DNA from: Paenibacillus melissococcoides
GTDB lineage: Bacteria > Bacillota > Bacilli > Paenibacillales > Paenibacillaceae
Reading direction: 5' to 3'
Assembly: GCA_944800085.1 (NCBI GenBank)
Contig: CALYLO010000008.1
Span: 124,001-188,000 of the forward strand
DNA: 64,000 bases
Shown here: positions 1 through 8,098 of the stretch, in pieces
How the letters are laid out: every line of letters starts with the position of its first letter
Numbering within the stretch: position 1 is the first letter of the stretch
Translations under genes and position numbers: made by a program
Notes under the pieces: model-generated
What the model saw: the letters and a program-made list of their open reading frames with translations, nothing else
Told to the model about the DNA's origin: nothing
Databases searched by the model: none

Positions 1-87
1 TTGGTTTATTGAAGCTAAACTGATTTGTTTTCTTAAAGTTTTAACCAAGAAACGATTGTTTTGGTATGTTTTGTGCTATTTTTCGCT
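1..87 (+). promoter_or_regulatory. CRISPR leader of array 1 (5' end outside window)
   Basis: An AT-rich stretch runs directly into the first repeat of array 1. It is paralogous to the sequence before array 2: both share GATTTGTTTTCTT, a TTTTAACCA block, TATGTTTTGTG and the repeat-proximal TTATTTTTCGCT/CTATTTTTCGCT. Shared sequence on the same side of both arrays identifies it as the leader and gives a + strand direction of array transcription. The leader presumably extends upstream of position 1. Confidence 0.7.
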
Positions 88-253
88 GTCGCATCCTATG
101 TGGATGCGTGGATTGAAATTTAAGCTGATTGGCTACCCCATTCTCACATGCTTGTCGCATCCTATGTGGATGCGTGGATTGAAATTCGCTCAACCCCACA
201 ACCACACCATGCTCGTCCCGTGTCGTATCCTTATGATACCTTGCTTTCTTCTT
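88..253 (+). CRISPR. CRISPR array 1: two full repeats plus a degenerate terminal repeat
   Basis: Two identical 32-bp repeats lie at 88-119 and 154-185. They begin GTCGCATCC, have the dyad GCATCC/GGATGC and end GGATTGAAAT, as type I-C repeats do. Spacers are 120-153 (34 bp) and 186-221 (36 bp). A third, decayed repeat begins at 222 (GTCGTATCCTTATGATAC), matching the first half of the repeat with one inserted base, and then losing similarity. Array 1 repeats carry TATGTGG where array 2 has TATGCGG, which breaks one pair of the predicted stem. Confidence 0.85.
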
Positions 254-367
254 GAGTCAGTCGGGCCGATTCGTTGGATACTTTGTTTGCCTGTGATATA
301 CTGGGCAAAGGAATGGTAAGAGGGGATGCCCAAACACGAAATAAGAGCGACATGTCCATTAACGACA

Positions 368-537
368 GGTGCGAATGTGAAGTGCACATGAAATCCCCGG
401 GAGATTCGCACCAATTTTATTGAAATGTTATCCAATAAAGTTAATTTATTTTGATTGTTGAATCTAAATTGATTTGTTTTCTTGAAGTTTTTAACCATAA
501 AACAGCTTTTTTTGTATGTTTTGTGTTATTTTTCGCT
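368..537 (+). promoter_or_regulatory. CRISPR leader of array 2 with inverted repeat
   Basis: The last ~90 bases before array 2 are paralogous to the array 1 leader. Upstream lies a 9-bp inverted repeat, GGTGCGAAT (368-376) and ATTCGCACC (404-412), enclosing GTGAAGTGCACATG and an ATCCCCGGGAG stretch. From memory, this GTGCGAA...TTCGCACC arrangement resembles the upstream part of type I-C leaders in Bacillus relatives. It may be a leader-motif binding site or part of the promoter. The end nearest position 368 is a guess. Confidence 0.6.
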
Positions 538-965
538 GTCGCATCCTATGCGGATGCGTGGATTGAAATCACATGTACATGTTTATACCTCCCCGCGTAC
601 GCCCGTCGCATCCTATGCGGATGCGTGGATTGAAATCCCCTCAATTAAAATAGCCCCCACGCTGCCGTGGTCGCATCCTATGCGGATGCGTGGATTGAAA
701 TTCCTAATACCTTCTGCCGCGTTATTACTTGGAAGTCGCATCCTATGCGGATGCGTGGATTGAAATATCATCTGTCGGCGGCACCGGCTCGCCCGTAGCG
801 TGTCGCATCCTATGCGGATGCGTGGATTGAAATCCGACATATGCGCTCGATGAAAACCCGGGCGGTCGTCGCATCCTATGCGGATGCGTGGATTGATCTT
901 TAAACGCTGGCGGAGCACCGTCAAGGGGTAAATGTCACGTCCTAAGTGAATCCTTGCTAAACTGA
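538..965 (+). CRISPR. CRISPR array 2: six repeats plus degenerate seventh
   Basis: Repeats of 32 bp start at 538, 605, 670, 735, 802 and 868. The first five are identical. The sixth ends GATTGATCT instead of GATTGAAAT. Spacers are 570-604, 637-669, 702-734, 767-801 and 834-867 (33-35 bp). After a further 34 bases (900-933) a decayed repeat begins at 934 (GTCACGTCCTAAGTGAATCC), matching about two thirds of the first 24 repeat positions. Spacing and residual identity mark it as the oldest, leader-distal repeat. The repeat type is I-C-like although the adjacent effector genes are type III-B. Confidence 0.95.
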
Positions 966-1475
966 CTTGACGAGTGTTTACTTGCTCTAATCGCTTGGTA
1001 CAAAATCGGTTGTTGGAGATGATAGGTGTTTGAAGGGATGAAGCGGTCATTGGGGTTCTATTGCGAGAGCCGCCCCAATAATCTTTCTAGTCCTCCTCCC
1101 ACTATAAAGTAATATTTTCTCCTGTTTTCTCGCTCATTCTTAATATTTCAACAATTGACAGATTGAGAGGCGAGGGTAGCAAATGTGTTAATAGTCCCTT
1201 TTCCAGTAAGAGCGTAGGCAGGAATAGAGCTTAGGAATGTTTTTCCAAAACTTGGGTCGAATTATGATCGCACAGTGGATTTCCACGTCTGGGGTTTACC
1301 CTCCCATGTCACGCTGGGTCTATGCCCTCACATTCCTTCGTTCTACCTCTCAAGGGGTGGGATGCCGATTCTTGCTCCTTTACGGGGTCGTTGCCCTTAT
1401 GGAATGTTGTTCGTCGGCTTCTCCGGTGCTTCCGTTGTCATTGTTGTACACATTACAGGCTATTGCTTCTTCTGA
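966..1475. other. Non-coding stretch between CRISPR array 2 and the IS110 transposase gene
   Basis: About 510 bases hold no convincing gene. Part should be the 3'-flanking non-coding end of the IS110 element, whose exact boundary cannot be read because this family lacks terminal inverted repeats. Short reading frames here have no ribosome-binding site or recognisable domain. Confidence 0.4.
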
Positions 1476-2774
1476 TTAAGCTGCCTCTAGCTGCATCTGG
1501 CTTTGTCGAACAGGGCCAAGCATTTCATCGGCATTGTAGGCTCGTTGCTTTGTCCCCAGGGTATGGAGAACACGTATGAGTTTTCCACACAGAGCGATGA
1601 GGGACTGCTTCTTCTTGAGCGGATTTTGACTTCGGTTCGTGTAATGCTTTTGCAGTGTTTTAAACGCTTCATTCTTGGCCAACATGGGCATCACAGCACG
1701 GAACAGCAGCGCACGCAAGCGTGAACGCCCGCGCTTGCTTATTCCCGTTTTTCCCTTTCGTTTGCCTGAACTGTTTTCTTTCAGGTTTAGTCCTGCTAGT
1801 CGTATGATTTGCTGGCCATGATCATAGTTGCTCAGATCTCCAACTTCTGCCAGAAAACCGGCTACGGTGACCGTTCCAACCCCTGGCACGCTTAGCATGT
1901 GCTCTGCTCCAGGGATATTCTCAAGGATCTGCGTCACTTCTTTCATGATCCCTTCAAGCTGCTCACGGAACAATTCAAATTGCCCTAACAAGGTGCTTAG
2001 CTCGATTCGGGCGGCTGCCGAACCTTCTGTTAGCCCAATGGAGGCCGCAGCGGCGGCAACCAGTTTCTCTGCCCGTTTGATGCCTACGCCGCGCTTTACT
2101 TCCGTCTTCCAGTGAGCCAAGACCTCTCTAGCGCTCTTGGATACGATGTCCGATGGAAGCGGAAACGACCGCATCGTCATGAGCGATGTCTTGCCATCCC
2201 AGTCTTTACATACGGTGCTGTATTCCGGGAAGAACCGGTCAAACCAATGGCCAATGCGGCCTTTTACTTGCGTCAGGCTTGCAGATACCTTCTCCCGCAG
2301 GTTCATAAGGATTCGTAAATCTGCATACTCCTTCGTCGGCAGCTTCGGCTCGGAGTATTTCCCGTTTCGAATAAGATCCGCGATGACTTTAGCATCCTTG
2401 TAGTCACTCTTCGTCTGAGAGTTGTCCTCCAACTCTTTGCTCTTGTTGACATGATGCGGATTTACGACGACGATTTGAATGCCTTGCGCATGAAGATATG
2501 CCGCTAGCGGAAACCAGTAGTGTCCGGTTGGCTCGATGCCAAACACAATGTCTGTCTTGCTGTGTGCTTGCCCAAGCTCCTTCATCCACGTTGTTAGCTT
2601 CGTTAATCCTTGTTGGTCGTTAGGGAACACGCAATCTTTACCCAGTTCAATGCCCCGGAAATCCACGGCACGTGCGACGTGAATTTTCTTGGCGATGTCT
2701 GCACCAACGACTAGCGTCGAATCGGTAATTCTTGTGATACGTTGATTTTGTTTCTGTTTTAGCTTATGCTTCAT
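1476..2774 (-). CDS. IS110-family transposase
   Basis: This 432-residue protein has the IS110 architecture. The N-terminal RuvC-like DEDD domain shows GADIAKK near residue 25, GIEPTGHYW near 100 and SDYKDAKVIADL near 145. A C-terminal Transposase_20 domain shows SVPGVGTVTVAGFLAEVGD, then the serine-containing SSGKRKGKTGISKRG segment. IS110 enzymes use a serine and a DEDD site and are guided by a bridge RNA from the non-coding end of the element. Length is normal and the frame is intact, so the copy may be active. It separates the CRISPR arrays from the cmr operon and is transcribed away from the operon. Confidence 0.95.
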   Translation of the reverse strand: MKHKLKQKQNQRITRITDSTLVVGADIAKKIHVARAVDFRGIELGKDCVFPNDQQGLTKLTTWMKELGQAHSKTDIVFGIEPTGHYWFPLAAYLHAQGIQIVVVNPHHVNKSKELEDNSQTKSDYKDAKVIADLIRNGKYSEPKLPTKEYADLRILMNLREKVSASLTQVKGRIGHWFDRFFPEYSTVCKDWDGKTSLMTMRSFPLPSDIVSKSAREVLAHWKTEVKRGVGIKRAEKLVAAAAASIGLTEGSAAARIELSTLLGQFELFREQLEGIMKEVTQILENIPGAEHMLSVPGVGTVTVAGFLAEVGDLSNYDHGQQIIRLAGLNLKENSSGKRKGKTGISKRGRSRLRALLFRAVMPMLAKNEAFKTLQKHYTNRSQNPLKKKQSLIALCGKLIRVLHTLGTKQRAYNADEMLGPVRQSQMQLEAA

Positions 2775-3298
2775 GATGAGTGCCTCTTTTCGTATTGGGT
2801 TGTGTTCTTTGGCGGAACGTTTCCCAGTATACTAGAGGCGCTTTTTTCGTTTAAAGCTCAAATTACTTCATTACAGGAATGGCTTCTTTTGTGATCGCTT
2901 TATTTCCTTGGTTTCGCTTATCCGTGCCTATAAGGAATATTTCTTATATCGCGTTAAATACCCTGTCCATCAACCCATCCCCAGCGGGATGGGTTTCGCT
3001 TCGCTGCGGAACGACGACTTATCCGCGGCTATTACCACAGCCTTTGAATTAGTTGATTTTTCGCATTTCTTAGATGCTTTCCTCCTCTCCCTCCATTGTG
3101 TACGGAACTTGTCGAATCTCATCGTTTCACGTTATCGGTTCCTTCTCTCCCGACTATTTTTTAAGGCTAATGCTCCTTGTTCTTTCATGTGTCACAATTT
3201 AGCGAAAGATTGACAACTACAACTCTCACTCTCTCCACAATATGGTATTCTAATAGTGTTCGATGAGTAAATTTCAGGTGTGAATGGGAGGAAGAAGG
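2775..3298. other. Non-coding end of IS110 element and cmr-operon upstream region
   Basis: About 520 bases precede both the IS110 transposase gene (minus strand) and the nuclease gene (plus strand). In IS110-group elements the region 5' of the transposase encodes the bridge RNA, so this is where one would sit. It contains a strong hairpin, AACCCATCCC (2973-2982) with GGGATGGGTT (2987-2996). The element boundary and the operon promoter must lie between here and 3298. A TTGACA at 3209-3214 has no well-spaced -10 partner. Confidence 0.4.
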
Positions 3299-4231
3299 AT
3301 GCCGACCGAAGTAGAACGCTGTAAATCCGAAACGGAGATCAAAACGATAAACGACATTATTCACAACTATGTCGAAACCGAGCGTTCCATGGTGAGTCAA
3401 TTATTTTTCAAGCATCAGCATGGAAGTTCAATTGGGGGATTTCGCGAAGAAATATGGAAGGAATTTTTTCAGCAGATTGTTCCCCGCAAATTTGTTGTTG
3501 AACAATCTGTGTTTATTATTGACTCGTTTGGACAAGTGTCGAATGAGGTCGATCTTGCCATCTTTGATGAAACGTATACGCCCTATATTTTTCGCAAGGG
3601 GAAATTAAAATTTGTTCCGATTGAAGCGGTTGCGGTAGCAGTTGAGTGCAAAAGTTTATCGGCTAACTATGACAATTTGAAAAAATGGAAAGAGAGCATT
3701 ACAGATCTGAAGACGTCCCGCAATGCCATTGCGAGAATGCATAGTTATATCGCCACCGAAAATCATGAATATAAATCAACCCAGACAGGCACAAGACCAC
3801 TGCTTGTTTATTGTTATATGGGCGAAGAGCAGTCTAAAAATGCCGGCCTGTTCGATTTTGCCTTGCGGGCTGATAAGGAGCATTGCCGCATCTCGATCCA
3901 TCGTAATGATGAGCTATGCACGCTAAAGGAATGGTTTAATTCATTGAACCATAGTGATCCCGAAGTGGGAGAAAGCTTGATTAATGAAGGAACAGGGTTC
4001 GAGAACGATTCGAGTGAACAAAAACGGAGAACAAACTATTCCCTGGATGAATATCGGGTTTTTGTCGGCGATCAACAGGAAGTCTCGTTGTTGTCGTTCA
4101 ACTTCCAGCTCAACCAGCTTCTGATGCTGATCAATAATCCTATGCTGTTTCCGCACAAAGCGTATGTGGATTTGTTTAACAAGAACACATGGATGGCTGC
4201 CAAGGCAGGCGTTGGGGAGGCTGCTCCATGA
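3299..4231 (+). CDS. DUF6602-like PD-(D/E)XK nuclease, first gene of the cmr operon
   Basis: A 310-residue protein. The segment FREEIWKEFF, then EVDLAIFDETYTPYIF and VAVAVECKS, has the order and spacing of a restriction-endonuclease fold (Asp85, then Glu116-Cys117-Lys118). It resembles the DUF6602 family as I remember it (LRxFL...DIVIYD...EVKS). The start at 3299 is chosen because GGGAGGA (3286-3292) is well spaced from it; an upstream in-frame ATG at 3284 overlaps that site. The stop overlaps the cmr1 start as ATGA, so the two are translationally coupled. No signal peptide, membrane segment or CARF/SAVED-like ligand domain is seen. I infer an accessory DNase or RNase working with the Cmr complex; the target is unknown. 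Confidence 0.7.
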   Translation: MPTEVERCKSETEIKTINDIIHNYVETERSMVSQLFFKHQHGSSIGGFREEIWKEFFQQIVPRKFVVEQSVFIIDSFGQVSNEVDLAIFDETYTPYIFRKGKLKFVPIEAVAVAVECKSLSANYDNLKKWKESITDLKTSRNAIARMHSYIATENHEYKSTQTGTRPLLVYCYMGEEQSKNAGLFDFALRADKEHCRISIHRNDELCTLKEWFNSLNHSDPEVGESLINEGTGFENDSSEQKRRTNYSLDEYRVFVGDQQEVSLLSFNFQLNQLLMLINNPMLFPHKAYVDLFNKNTWMAAKAGVGEAAP

Positions 4232-5208
4232 AGACATGCACTTTGAACTGTACGATCATCAGTCCCATGTTCAGTTATGGGAACCAGCGTACCGAATTAC
4301 GTCCTTCCGAACTGAAGGGCCTTATGCGTTACATGTTCAGAGCGGCGATTCTTGAGCCGGATACAAAGAACTTGTATAAGTTGGAATCGAAATATTTTGG
4401 CAACGCTGAAAAAATTGCTTCTCCGGTTCGGCTGCAGATCAAGCCGCCAACGCTCCCGGCAACTAGCCAAAAATTTTTGTTACATAGAAAAGAAGAAACT
4501 AAAAATAGGCAGTTCGGTTTCCGGCGCGGCACTTTTGAGCTTGTGATCCGAACAAGGCATAACAATGACAAGGATAACAAGAAGTATCCGGACATCGGGG
4601 AATATAAGGAATGGATAGCCCTGTCTCTTGTATTGGGAGGAATGGGCAAGCGAACCCGCCGGGGGAGAGGTTGTGTCGCGCTCGATGAACAACATAGTGT
4701 CCCCAAGGAGAAGTTGCTGACTTGGATTGCCAAGAAACTGAACGAATGGAACCACAAAGCAGGCATCACCAACAGTGCGGCTTGCGGCGGTTTTTCCTAT
4801 CGAGTCATAGACGATCATACAATAGAAACGGCTGAAACGGTTGATCTGAACGGGTTCTGTCGCCCTGTCATCGAAAAAATTATCCTTGGCAAGGAAATCA
4901 AGGACATAGATAAATTTCTGGCAGCAGTGGACCGAGCAACTCATACTCATCGCATAAATGAGCTTAAACTTAATCCGCTCAAGAAGAGATTCGCTACAGG
5001 ATTTGCCGTCGGTAAGGAACGATTCGCTTCCTCTGTCATTGTCAGTGTAACGCGAACCGCCGATCAGATACTGCTGCCAGTGTATACGTATGTCAAGGCC
5101 GTCTATCAAAAAGACAATCAGAAAGACGATCAAGAAAACGGTGCTTTTGACACCGATTATAAAGAGCGCGATAAATTCATCTCAATTATCGAGGGGGGAA
5201 ACTATTGA
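4228..5208 (+). CDS. cmr1: Type III-B CRISPR RAMP protein Cmr1
   Basis: A 326-residue RAMP protein starting MKTCTLNCTIISPMF, with ELRPSELKGLMRYMFRAA near residue 30, the typical Cmr1 opening. In Cmr complexes Cmr1 sits at the 3' end of the crRNA and helps capture target RNA. The start at 4228 overlaps the nuclease stop (ATGA) and is preceded by GGGGAGG; the reading frame is open upstream but that extension falls inside the nuclease gene. The segment KKRFATGFAVGKERFASS fits a RAMP loop. The stop TGA overlaps the TTG start of cmr2. Its place in an unbroken cmr1-6 order supports the assignment. Confidence 0.9.
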   Translation: MKTCTLNCTIISPMFSYGNQRTELRPSELKGLMRYMFRAAILEPDTKNLYKLESKYFGNAEKIASPVRLQIKPPTLPATSQKFLLHRKEETKNRQFGFRRGTFELVIRTRHNNDKDNKKYPDIGEYKEWIALSLVLGGMGKRTRRGRGCVALDEQHSVPKEKLLTWIAKKLNEWNHKAGITNSAACGGFSYRVIDDHTIETAETVDLNGFCRPVIEKIILGKEIKDIDKFLAAVDRATHTHRINELKLNPLKKRFATGFAVGKERFASSVIVSVTRTADQILLPVYTYVKAVYQKDNQKDDQENGAFDTDYKERDKFISIIEGGNY

Positions 5209-6968
5209 GCGACGCATTGTTTTTGTTCACGATCGGTCCGGTTAAATCATTGATCGAACAATCCAGAAAAACAAGGGATCTGTATGCGGGAAGCTTCCTG
5301 CTATCTTATTTGCTATCCGGGGCGATAGAGGAATTGGAAAAGCAGAGTGAAAATGTGGACATCATTTTTCCCTCCCGGCACAAGGATACGAATATACCGA
5401 ACCGGCTTGTCGCTATTGTGAAGGGCTACGGTCCAGAGGAGCAAAAGAAGCTCGGACGAACGCTCGCCCGGTACGTCCAGGATCGTTTCATGGACATTTG
5501 CCGGGGTGTTTTTCACAGGGCGGGCGTAACGCCGAATCGTTGGGCGCTAGAGCAATTAGAACGGTTTCTGGAAGTTTATTGGGTGTTTGAACCGCTTGAA
5601 CAATATGAATCATCTTATAAGCAGTTGATCCAGAGCATAAATAACATCAAAAGATTGCGCGTCTTTACGCAAAGCAATGAGCCTTACGGCCGCAAATGCG
5701 CGATTTATCCGGAATACAATGCCATTTTTATCAAGAGAACAAGAGATGGCAAGCTTCCTGATTTTGTAGTGCCGGATCATGCGGTGGACGTGTCCAGCGT
5801 CCCGGCTTGCATGTATGCGCTCAAACCGGAGGAAGGGCTCTCGGCCATCGCGTTCGTCAAGAGAATGCTCCATCTGTTGACTGAGCCTGAAGCCGGGGAT
5901 AAGGCGGCGTTAAGCGGGTATCGGTTGAACATCTCATCGGTCGCTTATATGCTTCTGCAGAGCCGACTGGGTTCTTCTTATGCGGACAAGCTGGCACGGT
6001 TGAAGGATGAAGCATCGGAAGCGCTTTTTGATCTGCAAAATGGGCAGACGCTTTCCATCGAAGAATACAGTCCGGACAGTATCGGCATCGCACTAAAGTT
6101 ATACCGTGAAATACAGAATCAGTACCGCATCAGTCCCTACTATGCTCTCGTTAAATTTGACGGCGACGGCATGGGCAGATTGTACCAGGATTATGCGGAT
6201 AGAGCTGCGCATCGGCAGTTGAGTCAGGATATCAGTCATTTTGCTTCCAATGTCAGGGCGATCATTGCCGAGCATCGCGGCATTTGCATCTATGCAGGCG
6301 GAGAAGATTTTTTAGGCTTCCTTCCTTTGGATACGCTATTCTCCGCGCTATTGACATTGCGCGAGGAGTTTTCTCATCAGGTAAGGGCTCCTTTGGGCCA
6401 CCCGAAGCCTTTAACATTTTCGGCGGGCATTGCCATTGCCCATCTTATGCAGCCGCTTCAGGAGGTTCTTGCCCGAACGGGAGAACTGGAATCGCTGGCT
6501 AAGGGGATTGATGAGGACAAAGATTCATGTGCGTTGTCTAGCGATGCCTGCAAGGTGGCCAAAAATGCGTTTGCGATTGAACTGATGAAGCGCAGTGGAG
6601 AAAATGTCACGATCAAAAATAAGTTCGGCGAGAAAGGGGAAAACCTGCAAGTTTTGCAACATGCGCTGGCCGCGATAACGAACAAGCAGGATTCCAAAGC
6701 GTTTATCCATAACTTATCCAGAATGCTCGCCCGGTTGCAAGACGAGGACGACCACCCTCTGGATGCTGCCGTTCGGGTGCTGATTCGGCAAGCGTATCAG
6801 CGTGCCACTCCGGGCATGGGACGGGATGAGCGCGATCAGCAGACGGAACGATTTTATGCGCTGTATCAGGCGTTCGGCGCCAACATTTCCCGCTTTATCC
6901 CGGTGTTGCAAATGACGGCATTTTTATCACGGGAGGTGGATCCATGTTCTATGCCATCGATGCGGTAG
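5205..6968 (+). CDS. cmr2: Type III-B Cas10/Cmr2, HD-less, with GGED palm motif
   Basis: A 587-residue large subunit. It opens directly with the Cmr2 N-terminal region (FLFTIGPVKSLIEQSRKTRDLYAGS), with no preceding HD nuclease domain, which explains a length well below HD-containing Cas10 proteins. The first palm has FDGDGMG (Asp319, Asp321). The second palm has YAGGEDFLGF, so residues 365-368 are GGED rather than GGDD. In GGDEF-type cyclases Glu is tolerated at the equivalent third position, so cyclic oligoadenylate synthesis may persist, but this is unproven. The start is TTG at 5205, backed by GAGGGGG at 5191-5197 and overlapping the cmr1 stop (TTGA). The 3' end overlaps cmr3 by 25 bases. 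Confidence 0.93.
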   Translation: MSDALFLFTIGPVKSLIEQSRKTRDLYAGSFLLSYLLSGAIEELEKQSENVDIIFPSRHKDTNIPNRLVAIVKGYGPEEQKKLGRTLARYVQDRFMDICRGVFHRAGVTPNRWALEQLERFLEVYWVFEPLEQYESSYKQLIQSINNIKRLRVFTQSNEPYGRKCAIYPEYNAIFIKRTRDGKLPDFVVPDHAVDVSSVPACMYALKPEEGLSAIAFVKRMLHLLTEPEAGDKAALSGYRLNISSVAYMLLQSRLGSSYADKLARLKDEASEALFDLQNGQTLSIEEYSPDSIGIALKLYREIQNQYRISPYYALVKFDGDGMGRLYQDYADRAAHRQLSQDISHFASNVRAIIAEHRGICIYAGGEDFLGFLPLDTLFSALLTLREEFSHQVRAPLGHPKPLTFSAGIAIAHLMQPLQEVLARTGELESLAKGIDEDKDSCALSSDACKVAKNAFAIELMKRSGENVTIKNKFGEKGENLQVLQHALAAITNKQDSKAFIHNLSRMLARLQDEDDHPLDAAVRVLIRQAYQRATPGMGRDERDQQTERFYALYQAFGANISRFIPVLQMTAFLSREVDPCSMPSMR

Positions 6969-8098
6969 ATACGCTGTTTTTTCGAAATGGCGCACCTTTT
7001 GACGCAGGGCTGAATCATGCCGCATCAAGCGCATTCCCTCCTTTGCCATCCGTCTATGCGGGAGCTTTGCGCACAGGGGGACTGTCCCTGGGTCAAAGCG
7101 ATCAGAAAGCAGCAAGACGAATCAAGATTGGCTTCAGCGGATTAATGACAGGGAATCAGTTCCTGTTCCCAATGCCGTTGGATAGTGTCGTATGGAAGCA
7201 AGAGGGCTCGAAATGGTTGCTAAAACGGTTGCGGCTGACTCCAGCCCCGATAAGCAGCGCTCCTCTGGAATGGGGGTTATCGGCAGAACCTTCCGCTTCG
7301 AAGGAAGTCGTTCCTCGGGGCGGGGGATATATAAGCGAAAATGATCTGCAAGCTTATCTGGAAGGGAAGGAGTGGAATTGCTCCGTTCAAGCCCTAGCCG
7401 ATTATATTCATGATGAACGCCATATCGGAATTCAGATCGATCCTGCGTCAGGCTCCGCTCGTGATCGGAGATGGTATTCCATTCACAAGGTGCGGCCCGC
7501 AGATCAACAGAATCGCAAGTGCAGTCTCGTCGTGGAGGCCGAAGGGCTGTCGATCAGTCACCCGACGGTTATTAAAATAGGCGGAGAATCGAAAACAGCC
7601 AGCCTCTATCCGATAGAACAGCGTTTTTCTCTTCCCCCGGTCGCGGATACGGGACGGTTGTTCAAGCTCTACCTGGCTACGCCGGCTATTTTTAAGCAGG
7701 GATGGCTTCCGTGGTGGATTGATCCGGCCACGATGGAAGGGTGGTTTGCCTATAAAAAACGCCGGATCAGGGTGCGGCTGCTCAGTGCTGCGGTTGGCAG
7801 GTATGTGCCTGTTGGCGGCTTCGGAACTTTCGAGCATAACGGCAAGTTCAAGTCGAAGCCTCGGGAAATGCGCTATGCGGTTCCGGCCGGGAGCGTTTAT
7901 TTCTTTCAAATTGTAGACGGAACCTTCGAGGATGCGAGCAAACTTTTTCATCAAAAATGTATTAGCGATTATCGGGAAAACTTGGGGTTTGTCTACGATA
8001 ACTGGGATCGGCTGCGTTATTGCGACAGAGGCTTCGGATACAGTCTGATTGGTAGGATTGGAGAAGAACAAGGAGGCATGATACCGTGTACAAAATAA
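6944..8098 (+). CDS. cmr3: Type III-B CRISPR protein Cmr3
   Basis: A 384-residue protein with the characteristic Cmr3 start (DAVDTLFFRNGAPFDAG) and the FPPLPSVYAGALRTG segment near residue 30. Cmr3 binds the 5' handle of the crRNA and pairs with Cmr2 at the foot of the complex. A Gly-rich RAMP loop lies near residues 285-295 (GGFGTFEHNGKF). GGGAGGTGG precedes the ATG. It overlaps the end of cmr2 and the start of cmr4, so the operon is read as one tightly coupled unit. Confidence 0.92.
   Translation: MFYAIDAVDTLFFRNGAPFDAGLNHAASSAFPPLPSVYAGALRTGGLSLGQSDQKAARRIKIGFSGLMTGNQFLFPMPLDSVVWKQEGSKWLLKRLRLTPAPISSAPLEWGLSAEPSASKEVVPRGGGYISENDLQAYLEGKEWNCSVQALADYIHDERHIGIQIDPASGSARDRRWYSIHKVRPADQQNRKCSLVVEAEGLSISHPTVIKIGGESKTASLYPIEQRFSLPPVADTGRLFKLYLATPAIFKQGWLPWWIDPATMEGWFAYKKRRIRVRLLSAAVGRYVPVGGFGTFEHNGKFKSKPREMRYAVPAGSVYFFQIVDGTFEDASKLFHQKCISDYRENLGFVYDNWDRLRYCDRGFGYSLIGRIGEEQGGMIPCTK

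Noticed and set aside
56..763. Reading frames of 60-100 codons crossing the CRISPR arrays
   Set aside because: They are built from translated repeats (HPMRMRGLK-type strings) and have no ribosome-binding site; they are by-products of the repeat length.
2908..3213. 101-codon frame upstream of the nuclease gene
   Set aside because: No ribosome-binding site, no family, lies in the probable IS110 non-coding end.
3209..3262. TTGACA at 3209-3214 as the -35 of a cmr operon promoter
   Set aside because: No acceptable -10 element at 16-18 bases; TATGGT/TATTCT lie too far. Not called as a promoter.
5205..6968. Cas10 as a fully inactive, degenerate copy
   Set aside because: The frame is intact, both palm motifs are recognisable with only a D-to-E change, and all partner genes are intact and overlapping.
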